This document shows positions 54,417 to 64,000 of a stretch of DNA of 64,000 bases, piece by piece. The notes under the pieces were generated by a model. The model saw only the letters and a list, made by a program, of their open reading frames with translations, ran no database searches and had not been told where the DNA came from. Origin of the DNA: Moringa oleifera (taxonomy: Eukaryota; Streptophyta; Magnoliopsida; Brassicales; Moringaceae); the NCBI GenBank assembly GCA_021397835.1, contig JAJFZO010000609.1:6078001-6142000 (forward strand). Direction: 5' to 3'. The position numbers and the translations under genes were made by a program. Each line of letters starts with the position of its first letter. Position 1 is the first letter of the stretch.

Positions 54417-54580
54417 TGTCACACGGTTGAGCTCTATGCCCAAATTTTCACCGAGTGATGGCACGAGTAACACCCAACTCGTCAGCCAATCTGCCACGAA
54501 TGCCCTCAGTCTCAAGTGAGCTTTATGCTGGAAGCACACACCCACACACACAAGAGAGAATGAAAGAGAGACACAAGTGT
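54417..54580 (-). repeat. Partial gypsy LTR
   Basis: Starts on + with TGTCACACGGTTGAGC beside the primer site. It continues to about 54580, where a + oriented gypsy reverse-transcriptase piece begins, so only part of the LTR is present. Confidence 0.5.
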
Positions 54581-54589
54581 TTACGGGAA

Positions 54590-54966
54590 CCAATCCCAAC
54601 CTTCTCTAAGTTGAGGGAATACAAGCTCTATGTCAAGAAAGAGAAGTGCGAATTTTGCCGCCAAGAGATGAATTTCTTGGGGCATTAGGTCAGCAAAGGC
54701 CGAGTCAGAATGGATGATCGAAAGGTGAAGGCCATTGTAGATTGGCCTACGCCAAGGAAGATCTCTGACTTGCGATCGTTCCTTGGGTTAGCCAACTACT
54801 ATCGAAAATTCATCAAAGGGTACTCAAAGAAAGTGAACGGTTCTGCTCAAGAAGGAGCAAGCGTGGTGCTGAACGAATGCTTGTCAGGATGCTTTCGAGA
54901 AGCTAAAGACAGCAGTGTCTTCGGAAAACTATCATTAACATATCCTCAATCGCTCCAGCCTTTTTG
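54590..54966 (+). mobile_element. Ty3/gypsy fragment: end of reverse transcriptase and start of RNase H
   Basis: The + reading gives FSKLREYKLYVKKEKCEFC, FLGH then a stop, and [18 protein letters not shown], the hallmark of the gypsy RT tail. A degenerate RNase H start follows, with frameshifts ([11 protein letters not shown]). It runs opposite to the gag piece at 54054-54416, so the two are rearranged or from different elements. Confidence 0.85.
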
Positions 54967-54992
54967 ATACTCTTTGTTGTCATGGTATTATT

Positions 54993-54996
54993 TTCT

Positions 54997-55029
<33 letters not shown>
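54993..55029. repeat. (CT)n microsatellite
   Basis: TC dinucleotides broken by one TTTC. Confidence 0.95.
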
Positions 55030-55542
55030 GAAACACTAATGCACTTCTTAAGAACTACGTAAGGCCTTTTTTTAGGAGGGTCTTCCATTGATGGTAGAAG
55101 CTCTCTTCATGCTCGATCTTATGACAGGTCAGGATAGAGATCCTGACCTTGAAATTGGTGGACGGGATCAGGATCTCGATCCTAAAGTTGGAGAAGAGCT
55201 GCAGAGTCGTAAAAAAGAGATATCACTATTACAAATCTTTCTTGGGTTTGATGTCCCATCGAATCTGTACTGGCACAGAAGATAAGTCAATTTTTATGAG
55301 GAAACTAAAAGAAAAATATTGAGAATGAAAATGAAAAGCAAATAGACCTAGCTGAGAGGAATTAGCTAAGGACATCTGATGATGATAAGAAATCACCTAT
55401 GATATCATAGGAGTCATGGGTGATTAGTTTGGAGATTATTCCTTTGCTTGATTTTCATCTCCCTTCAGCTCCTGATCTCACAAGAGCATCATCTATCGGG
55501 ATTTGACTCATTATCAGGTCGGAACTGGGTGACATTGGGTTT
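55030..55542. other. Flank left of Copia-2
   Basis: Contains a short repeated phrase (AGGATAGAGATCCTGACCTTG and GGGATCAGGATCTCGATCC, about 55132-55190) and no gene that I can name. It continues on the far side of Copia-2 after 60988. Confidence 0.45.
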
Positions 55543-55547
55543 GATTT
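55543..55547. other. Target-site duplication of Copia-2 (left)
   Basis: GATTT directly before the 5' LTR, matched by GATTT at 60984-60988. Confidence 0.85.
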
Positions 55548-56188
55548 TGTTGAGTTCTGCTTTCAGTAATTGGCCAAAACGAGGGACTTCATGCTGATGC
55601 ATTATCATATAGAATAAGTGACAAGTTTGACTGGGCAGGCTTGTATCCAGCTGGACCTTCACTTGGGGAGACATCAGCATAACCAAAACAGTTTATAAAA
55701 AAGGGCAGGGAGTTGGTTCTGTTGGAATGAGCAGGAAAATAGAAAAGAAAAGAGAGTAAGAAACTGAGAGAATTTAGAAGAAAGTTGGAGAGCTTTGGGG
55801 CTCGATTTTGTGATCCAAATTGAATCTATTTTGTCTGTGAATTCTTCTTGACAAGAGAGATAGTAGTAGTATTGAATTTGAGCTCGAAAAGCTGTGTTGT
55901 AAGTTTTTTCTTTTTGATTCCTCTAATTGTGGTCTTAAACTAAACCTTATTTAGTGGATTTGTTGAATCTTTGTTTTGAAGAAGAGATTCATCCGTGGAT
56001 GTAGGTTTCATACCGAACCACGTTAATACAATTTTGTTAGTGTGTGTGAGTGGTGGATAATTGCTTTTTAGATATGGTGCACATATACATAACTTGCTAG
56101 TCTAGTTTTTGTTGCTGCTGAAAACTTGAATGATGAATTCATGTTGATGAATGCTATCCTGGAAGTTCAATATGTCATTGCTCTAATA
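55548..56188 (+). repeat. Copia-2 5' LTR
   Basis: Starts TGTTGAGTTCTGCTTTC and ends GCTCTAATA, where the 3' copy has CTCTTACA, so the terminal CA has mutated to TA. Confidence 0.9.
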
Positions 56189-56189
56189 G

Positions 56190-56201
56190 TGGTATCAGAG
56201 C
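56190..56201 (+). other. Copia-2 primer-binding site
   Basis: TGGTATCAGAGC, a perfect match to the initiator-Met tRNA complement. Confidence 0.9.
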
Positions 56202-56249
56202 TTGTGTAAAGATCTTCACCAATTCAATTATTAATCCATGATAATGTGA

Positions 56250-57010
56250 TTCTCAAAGTTTGATATTGAAAAGGACACCAAAAAGAATGATTTCGGTTTT
56301 TGGAGGTTAAAGATGAGAGCACTCCTTGTCCAGTAGGTATTGATGAAGGCATTAGATGGAGAAAGGAATCTTCCAAGTACTTTGTTAGAAGATAAGAAGA
56401 AAGAATTGATGGAGAAAGCATATAGTGCTATGATCCTAAGTCTTGGGGATCCAGTATTGGAAAGGTAACAAAAGAAACGTCTGTAGCAAGGATATGGTTG
56501 AAGCTAGAGCAACTCTATATGACTAGATGTCTTGCGAATAGACTGTATTTGAAGATCTAGTTTTATGCCTTCAAAATGTTCCCTAGCAAATCAATGGAAG
56601 AAAACATAGATGATTTCACTAAGATCATTTTGGATCTAGAAAATCTTGATATCAAAATTGAGGGTGAAGATTAAATATTGCTATTGTTGAGTGCTTTACC
56701 AGAGAGCTATAAAAATCTCGTATATACAATGATATATGATAGGAACACTCCTTCTTTGGATGAGGTATAGAGTACTCTCAAGTTTAAAGAGCTTAAAGAT
56801 AAAATGGAAGCCATAGATGATAAGTCTAGTGAAGGGCTCACAATGAGGCGGAGAATTGAAAAGAGAAAACAATTTGCTAGAAAAGATATAGCTAAAGACA
56901 AACAAAAGTCCTACAAGATTAAAGTCAAGAGGTGCTACTAAAAAATACTATCATTATGGCAAGGTTGGTCACATTAGAAGGTTCTGTAGAGACCTAAAAA
57001 TGAAATAACA
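56250..57010 (+). pseudogene. Copia-2 gag, decayed
   Basis: Reads as copia gag in pieces: WRLKMRALL near the start, then the YMTRCLANRLYLK and LLLLSALPESYKNLVYTM patterns. A Lys/Arg-rich tail and a damaged zinc knuckle (YYHYGKVGHIRRFCRD near 56945) follow, where the first Cys positions have been lost to Tyr or stop. Several stops (for example at 56335 and 56673). Confidence 0.8.
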
Positions 57011-60000
57011 AAGTCAATAGCAAGACGAAGAAGCAGATGCTGTAGTTGTAACAGGTTCTGGTGAGCAGGAAGATGTATTGACAATCTCTGAAGATAAGTC
57101 TAGTGATGAATGGATCTTGCACTCAGGTTGTACCTACCATATGTGCCCAAGAAAGGACATCTTCTCTGAGTATATTACAATTGAAGGTAGCAGAGTGGTA
57201 ATGGGAAATGATGAGGCCTATCTTGTGAAGGGAATTGGATTAGTAGCTTTAAAACTACATAATGGCATAATAAAAGTGCTTAAAGAAGTAAGGCATGTTC
57301 CTGATTTGAGAAGGAACTTCATCTTATTAGGATCCTAAGATAGTAAATGCTATATATTCAAGTCAGAGTCTGGAATATTGAAGGTTTTTAAAAGGGCACT
57401 AATGGTGTTAAAGGGGTAAGCAACATGGGTTATATATCTTTCAAAGATCTATTGTAACATGCATAGCAGCAACAATTGCTGAATCAAAACAAAAACAAGC
57501 TCAGTTATGGCACAAGAGGCTAGGACATGTCAGTGAGAGGGGTTTGTAAGATTTGAGTAAGTAGGGATTGCTAAGAGATGTGAAGGACATTTATTGGGGT
57601 TTTATGAGCATTACATCCTTGGAAAACAACATAGGCTATAGTTTGTATCTAAAGCTATGCATAAGTCCAAGGAAGGCTTAGAATATATACATACTGATCT
57701 ATGGGGACCTGAAAGAGTTCCAACACAAGGGGCAGTAAGTATTTCTTGTGTGTAGTGGATGATTATAGTAGAAAAGTCTGGTTTTATTTGCTTAAAACCA
57801 AAGATGAATGCTTATCAAAGTTTAAAAGGTGAAAAGCTCTTGTAGAAAATCAAAAAGCAAGAAACTGAAGGTTTTGAGGACAAATAATAGACTTGAGTTT
57901 TGTAGTTTGAAGTTTGAACATCTACACAAAGAGGCTGGGATTCTAAGGCATAGGACAATAACTAGTACTCCACAATAAAATAGAGTCACTAAGAGGATGA
58001 ATCGCACTTTGATGGAGCGGGTAAGGTGTAGTTGTTCACCTCAAGGCTAGACAAAAGCTTTTGGGGTGAGGCAGTTGTGATAGCTATATACTTAATCAAT
58101 AGATGTCTATCAAAAGTAGTAAATCTTAAAATTCTAGAGGAGTTTAGATAAGAGAGCCATTCAGCCTTTTTCACTTGAAGGTCTTTGGTTGTGCTGCTTA
58201 TGCACACCAAAAGAAACAAAAATTGAACCCCAGGTTAATAAAAGGGATTTTCCTTGGGTACCCTGAAGGGGTAAAAGGTTACAAATTACGTGTGAAGTAA
58301 GAAGGGAAGTACAAAACTTTGATAAGTCGATATGTAGTGTTTGATGAAGAAACACTACTTTTTGGAACTCTTGAAAAAATTTCTGATAATCTGAGAAATT
58401 CATAAATGGGACAAAAGAGGGATGAGAGAGTTGGCTTTGAGGTGGAGTCGTCCACAAGGCTAAGAAAGTCTAATTCTACTTCAGGTCAAGCCGAATCCAG
58501 TAGTTGAAAAAACATTGAGTAGAACCAAGTACCAACAAGTTTTGCATTTTATACAGTAAGTTCAAATGATCTTGAGCAATTGTCAAGTTACTAGCTAGTA
58601 ACGGATAAAGTTAGAAGGAGTATAAGACATCTTAGAGATTTTCAGAAGATGAAACAAATGCCAGTGTTGCAGAAGATGAAGATCTTACAGCATGTGCCTT
58701 TAATTCTGCAAAGCAGCTTGTAGGCTTAGAGCCTACTAATTTTATTTAGGCAATGTCAAGTCCTTTAGCAACTAAATGGCAAGAAGTAATGAAAGAAAAG
58801 ATGTAATCTCTTATGAGAAAAACATATCTGGGAAATTGTAAAGAGACTTTAAAGGCAGAAAATAGTAAATTGCAAATGGATCTACAAAATTAAAGAGGGT
58901 GAAGCTCATGATTCTGTAAGATTTAAAGCTAGACTTGTGGCCAAAGGATTCACTCAAAGGGAAGGCATAGATTATAATGAGATCTTCTTCCCTATGATAA
59001 AATATAAAACAATTAGAATGGTGCTTGCTAGATTAGCCTTGGAAGGTTGGGAGCTAGAACAGAGGGATGTCAAGACTACCTTTCTACATGGATGGCTAAA
59101 TGAGACAATTTTCATGCAACAACCAGAGGACTTCTAGGTGAGAGGAAAAAAGCATTATGTATACCTATTAAAGAAGTCTTTGTATGGTCTTAAGTAATCT
59201 CCAAGCAATGTTATAAGAGAATTTGACTCACATATGTTGCAGGAAGGGTTTAAAAGAGTAACTTTAATGCTTGCTCATATTTTAAGGTAGTAGGTAGTAA
59301 AAATAAAGTCATTTTATTATTATATGTTAGTGTTATGTTGATCACTAGCAAAACTATGAATCAAGTCATCCTTGTGAAGAAAATACTGAGTAAAAAGTTT
59401 GAAATGAAAGATTTAGGGCCAGCAAAGGGGATATAAGTATTAGCATCCCTAGATATAAGTCTAAGAATGTTCTAAAGCTCACTCAACAAAAATTATCTAG
59501 AGAAGTTGCTCTCTAAATTTATTATGAATCAAGCTAAAGAGTTAGCATTCCTTTTGAAACACATTTTAAATTGTTAGCCAAGTGTTTACTAAGAAATGAA
59601 AAAGAAGAACAAGAAATGTCTAGTGTGTCTTACTCAAGTGCAGTAGGTTCCTTGATGTACTCCATGATTTATATAAGACCTAATTTAACTTATCCAATCA
59701 GCATGCTAAGCATTGGTTAGCTATCAGATAGCTCATGATATATGTAAAGAATACCTTGATTATGTTTTGCTTTATGGTAGAGTGAGACAGTAGCAAATGC
59801 TTGTTAGATGTGTGGATTCTGACTATGTAGGAGATAAAGACAAAAGAAAATCCTTATCTGTTTATGTTTTTCAATATGGTAGTTGTTACATTAGCTGGAA
59901 AGCACAACTCCAATCAGTCATTACATTATCATCAACAAAGGCTGAGTATATGGCTTTGACTGAGGGTTTTAAAGAAGTAGTATGGTTGTCTAGAGTTTTA

Positions 60001-60240
60001 AATGAACTAAATTTCTATTTTTTCAGGTTGAAAATTTTCAGTAATAGTCAATCTGTAATATATTTTTGTAAGAATCCTATTTTCATGAGAAATCCAAATA
60101 TTTTGATGTAAAACACCATTTTATCAGGAGCATGATTAAAGATCGCACCATTATGCTTGAGAAGATAAATAGAAAGGATAATGCCTCCAATATGGCCATT
60201 AAAGTGGTGCCTTCTAAGAAGCTGGATAGATATCTTTAGC
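57011..60240 (+). pseudogene. Copia-2 pol, decayed
   Basis: Protease and pre-integrase: 57078-57338 (LHSGCTYHMCPRKDIF; the D of the DSG triad is H). Integrase: LWHKRLGHVSERG at about 57508, then the TDLWGP region. Reverse transcriptase: 58937-59137 holds RDVKTTFLHGWLNE with the first catalytic Asp kept, but the YVDD box at 59323-59334 reads YVSV, so both Asp are gone. RNase H: 59797-60111 (SSTKAEYMALTEGFKEVVWL). Stops and shifts throughout. Confidence 0.85.
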
Positions 60241-60335
60241 TTTTGGGTGTTAGAGTTTAATTTACTTTAGTGTGATGAATCAATTCTAGGTAAGAGAGGC
60301 TCTATGTCCACTGGGTTCTTTTTGTTGCTGGAAGC

Positions 60336-60346
60336 AAGGTGGAGAT
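60336..60346 (+). other. Copia-2 polypurine tract
   Basis: AAGGTGGAGAT directly before the 3' LTR. Confidence 0.8.
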
Positions 60347-60983
60347 TGTTGAATTTTGCTTCCAGTACATGGCCAAAACAACAGATTTCATACTGATGTA
60401 TTGTTGTATGGAATAAGTGAGAAGTCCGACTAGGTAGGCTTGCATCAAGCTAGATCTTTACTTGGGTACACATCAGCATAACCAAAACAGCTTATGAAAA
60501 AAGGAAAGGAATTGGTTCTGTTGGGATGAGTAGGAAAGCAAAAAAGAAAAGAGAGTAAGAAACTGAAAGAATTTAAAAGAAAACTGGGAAGCTTCTTGGC
60601 TGAGTTATGTAATCCAAATTGAGTCTATCTTGTCTGTGAATTCTTCTTGACAAGAGTGATAGCAGTAATGTTGGATTTGAGCTCAAAAAGCTATATTGTA
60701 AGTTTTTTCTTCTTGATTCCTTTGATTGTATTCTTAAACTAAATCTTATTTGGTGGATTTGTTGAATCTCTGTTTTGAAGAGATTCATATATGGATGTAG
60801 GTTTCATACTGAACTACATTAATATAGTGTGTTAGTGTGTGTGAGCGGTGGATAATTGTTTTTTAGATGTGTTGCACATATACATAACTTGCTGGATTAG
60901 TTTTTATTATTGTTGAGAACTTTGATGATGAATTCATGTTGATGAATGTTGTCCTAGAAGTTCAATTTGTCACTACTCTTACA
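60347..60983 (+). repeat. Copia-2 3' LTR
   Basis: Begins TGTTGAATTTTGCTTCC and ends CTCTTACA. It aligns along its whole length with the 5' LTR. Confidence 0.9.
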
Positions 60984-60988
60984 GATTT
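60984..60988. other. Target-site duplication of Copia-2 (right)
   Basis: GATTT, identical to 55543-55547. Confidence 0.85.
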
Positions 60989-62484
60989 CTTTTGTGTATA
61001 CCTCAAAGTGAGAAAAAGAATCATTTGATGATGGTCCAACTTTATCTAAGAATACATTGTGAACACTCTATCGCATCATTGATAATATAGGGGTTGATGC
61101 CTCTGCTCCCTTCGTGATCATGAAATCTATTGAAGAACTTAGAAGCGGCCTTATCCAATAAGACATTCCTTCTGAAATCTATATATTTAGAGTGCACCAC
61201 TCATTCAAATTTTATGCTATGCCACCCCAAAAAGTCCAAAAATATTTTTGTATCCATCCTTTATTAAAATAAAGAAGGCAAACTCCTAAAAAAAAAAACA
61301 AAGGATGAGAGGATGACATAAAATACCAAAACCTAACCTCACGCTCTCACTGACCTTAATTATGTGTGACTTCGAAAAATCTAGTAAACATGGCTATGGA
61401 GATGATTATAAACATTTAGCAATGAAGACCACTAAAAATTGCCATGCATGAGGGAGAAGCAAGGATAGGAAGATTTTTAAACGACAACATACATTCAAGA
61501 AAGAAGGATAGGAAAGAAGTTCTTAGCCTGCCTTTAGGGCATCTACAAATACGGAAAAAGTTCAAGACTCTAAGTGCATGGTTAGTTACTCTCAAGTGGA
61601 AGCTCTAGCTTAGAAAAACATCAACAATAGAGAAGTCTTTCCTAATCTAAACTAAATCCTTAATGGTGCAAGTGTAAGATCTCACATCCCCTATGGTAGT
61701 CATCAAAAATTTGAAATACAAAAAATATGAGAGTAAAAAAGTACTCACCAAACTGTTGAGATGAGAGGATAAACTAATTGAAGATGGCGAGGCCTTAAGG
61801 CAGCTTAGATGACGAACTTTTAGCTTTAAAATGTTGAAAAGAATATAAAGAAACAAAAAGGTTTTGGATTTGAAAAAGGTGAAGAGGTCGTAAAGAGGAA
61901 TTGAGTAAAAGTTACTCGTCTCGAAAAGGTAGAAATAATGAGAAGGAGAGACTGGCAATGTTGCCAACATGCATGATTGATCCGAGACATTGGTGTAATG
62001 CCACATGGTAAAGAGCATTAAATGTGGAAGTGGGATGGTTTGGCGAAGTGGTGTCATTTCAATTGATGCTTGGGCTTCTAACTTGTGCTAACCAGGTAGC
62101 TCTACTTGACCCAAATATGGCTAGTCCATGTTGGAGCTTAATCCAGATGATGACTTGGTGAAGGTTTAATCAAGCGACTAATGGCCCTATCTTGATAGGC
62201 ATGTCAAGATGAGAAATTCGGATGTCGCTCACACTTTGATCCCAACATCGATCCAAACCCATTAAGGAAAAGTGTAATCCCAAATGTTAATCTGGACTCG
62301 GTATAAGGAGAGATGTGCTCCCAATGCTAGCTTATTCTTGGTGAGGAAGTATTGGTTTAAGTCCCACAAGATCTTGATGATCGATCTTCGATAATCAAGC
62401 TACCAGTATGAATGCGCATCAAAACTTCAAGGATGTTCATAGAATGTGTTCGGCACGCATCAAAAGCACGTAAGAAGTGGTGAT
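60989..62484. other. Flank right of Copia-2, no gene recognised
   Basis: Mixed-composition DNA, probably old repeat material. A 136-codon minus-strand frame (62057-61647) has no recognisable domain. The part at 62090-62470 is less AT-rich and may be an LTR relic, but nothing identifies it. Confidence 0.5.

Positions 62485-62511
<27 letters not shown>
62485..62511. repeat. (AT)n microsatellite
   Basis: Uninterrupted dinucleotide run of 27 bases, followed by very AT-rich DNA. Confidence 0.95.
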
Positions 62512-62515
<4 letters not shown>

Positions 62516-63425
62516 AAAATAATTTTTAAATTAAAAATATAAAAATATCTTTTAAAGATTTTTTTGTACTTTTAAAACTTTAAAATGTTGTTTTTAATTT
62601 TTGAAAAATTAAATTAAAGTAATATTAAAATAAATTTAACATTTTAAATATATGATTAAAATTTAAAAAATTAATAAAAAATTTAAATTTATTTAATAAT
62701 TTCATATTTTTATTTGAAAAAACTTAAAAACTTAATTAAATTATTAATTTTTATTTTTTCAAACAACTCTAATATATTAAAGTCATCCTTTCACTTTTTT
62801 TTCTTTTTATTTTTTCATTTTTTTCTCTTTTCTTTCGTTAAAGAAACAAACACTTCTTTTACGCTGTATTCCCTTACGTAACTATTGTTCTTTCTTCCTT
62901 ATTATTTTTTTATATATCAAACCCCACATATAGTATACTATATACACGGTTTATTTTATTATTACTTATTGCATATTGTTTTCACACTACTTGAATTATT
63001 TTACATGATATTTCATATAGTCAATGTAAATATATAAGAAGGCATGTGTGTTCATAAGTAAGAAAAATACAAAATCAGTGAGGTAGTGTATGAATCAATG
63101 TTAGAGAGAAAATACAAAGTAAATGACAATGCCAAAATCGAGATGTGAAGTATGTATGTGTAAGATAAATAACAAAAAAATAAAAAAATGTTCACAAATA
63201 AAGTAAGGAAATGGGAAAACAGTAACAGTAAGAGTTAAAAATATTAAAAAAAAGTTACCCCATTCTTTAGGAAGAAATATGATGTTGAATCAGAAACTGT
63301 CTTTCAATCTTTTTCACATCCAAAAACTCTTTTAAACTTTTTGTCTTTTTTTTTTTTCTTTAAAACCCATTACTTACTTCCTCAACTCTTGTTACTTTCT
63401 TAAAGAAAAAGCTTTTATAGACCCA
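62512..63425. other. AT-rich region without genes
   Basis: A/T homopolymers and short repeats only. Confidence 0.6.
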
Positions 63426-63595
63426 TCTTACCTTGAAATGTAGCTTGGAACTGCTGCCTACAAGTAACAAGCTATTGTTTGCATGTTGTAGCATGGGACT
63501 ACAACTTACAAGCGGCAAGCCACTGCTACTTGCATGTAGTGGGTACTTGCATGCAGCAGGTGCCCTACTTGTATACATGCAGCCACCACATTTGC
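63426..63595. repeat. Short-repeat patch rich in TTGCATG / CTACAAG
   Basis: Related phrases recur: GCTGCCTACAAGTAACAAGC, ACTACAACTTACAAGCGGCAAGC, CTACTTGCATGTAGT, GTACTTGCATGCAG. Several are partly self-complementary, so they could fold. Origin unknown. Confidence 0.5.
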
Positions 63596-63599
63596 GTGA

Positions 63600-63800
63600 A
63601 TTTTGTTTTTTATTATTTTAGTATTTTTTAATTTTTGTTTTTAATTTGTTTTTAATTATTTATTTATTTTTTACTTTTTACTTTTTGTTTCTAGTTCGTT
63701 TTTTGTTTCTTTACTTTGTTTTTTTATTGTTATATTCTTTTGTTGTTTTTGTTTTGTTTTCTTTTTTGTTTTTTGTTTTGGTTTTCCAAAGGAAATATAC
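63600..63800. repeat. T-rich low-complexity tract
   Basis: TTTTTGTTTT and TTTATTTT runs, which also create a spurious Phe/Leu/Val-rich frame at 63646-63843. The final 200 bases to the window end hold nothing recognisable. Confidence 0.8.
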
Positions 63801-64000
63801 ATTTATATTTTTTTTATTAATCCCTGTCGTAGTTATGGAATGACCTTCAAACCAACCTAGGTGAAATTAGGTATCAACGAGGATTTATTTTAATAAATGA
63901 AGGATTTATTATTGAAATTTGTGAATTATGATTTCATGGAAAAGAATATATAATTTTTATTTCCATCATTTTGAGAATTGGAACTTCAGATATTAGTCAT

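Larger units (their letters stand above)
55548..60983 (+). mobile_element. Copia-2: old full-length Ty1/copia retrotransposon
   Basis: Two LTRs (641 and 637 bp), primer site, gag, pol, purine tract and a matching 5-bp target duplication (GATTT) define a complete insertion of 5436 bp. The LTRs differ at many places (by eye well over 10 percent), so it is much older than Copia-1. The internal region is full of stops and frameshifts. Its LTRs are unlike those of Copia-1, so it belongs to a different family. Confidence 0.92.

Noticed and set aside
61647..62057. 136-codon minus-strand open frame
   Set aside because: No domain, Leu/Phe/Ser-rich, lies in repeat-like DNA beside Copia-2, no splice or promoter support.
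63646..63843. 65-codon hydrophobic frame
   Set aside because: Entirely explained by a T-rich low-complexity tract.

Overview
This is a eukaryotic, AT-rich flowering-plant nuclear window. The evidence is multi-exon genes with GT-AG introns, a plant-type phosphoethanolamine cytidylyltransferase with an N-terminal membrane segment, an F-box protein, an ankyrin/PGG membrane protein, an HKT-type cation transporter relic, Mutator-like (MULE) transposons and Ty1/copia and Ty3/gypsy retrotransposons. The proteins look like those of a woody eudicot. Grapevine (Vitaceae) is a plausible guess, but this is inference and the species is not proven.

Layout. 1-17.2 kb is a transposon graveyard. It begins with the end of a MULE (to about 1198), then a decayed MULE (about 2.6-11.2 kb) with a DUF1985/Ulp1-protease-like gene on + converging on a MuDR-type transposase on -. 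A scrap of a copia element follows (11.2-12.0 kb), then a second MULE (from 12.06 kb) with its transposase on + and a DUF1985 gene on -, which is the same convergent design turned round. Its left terminus matches the terminus at 1198 in inverted orientation. 17.9-31.4 kb is the genic part: an unnamed 232-aa protein gene in three exons (+, 18238-19583), PECT1 in nine coding exons (-, 21618-28279) with a leader intron, and an intronless F-box gene (-, 30235-31389).

31.4-39.7 kb is AT-rich and nearly empty. A six-exon ankyrin-repeat/PGG gene follows (39828-45705, +). Its splice phases join into one 694-aa reading frame, and its 3.4-kb first intron contains an antisense copia relic. From 48.1 kb an HKT-type transporter pseudogene appears in two pieces. 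It is cut at 49416 by a Tork-type copia element (Copia-1, 49417-54053) whose 3' LTR is truncated against gypsy debris (54.05-54.97 kb). A second, older copia element (Copia-2, 55548-60983) is complete in outline, with both LTRs and matching GATTT target duplications. The last 3 kb is AT-rich with simple repeats.

The live genes (unnamed gene, PECT1, F-box, ankyrin gene) are unrelated housekeeping, regulatory or signalling functions and do not form a pathway. I found no convincing new biological system. The most notable structures are the two opposite-oriented convergent Ulp1/transposase MULEs with orientation-tracking minisatellites, the 147-bp tandem repeat, the transporter gene broken by a retrotransposon, and the transition-type stop codons in Copia-1.
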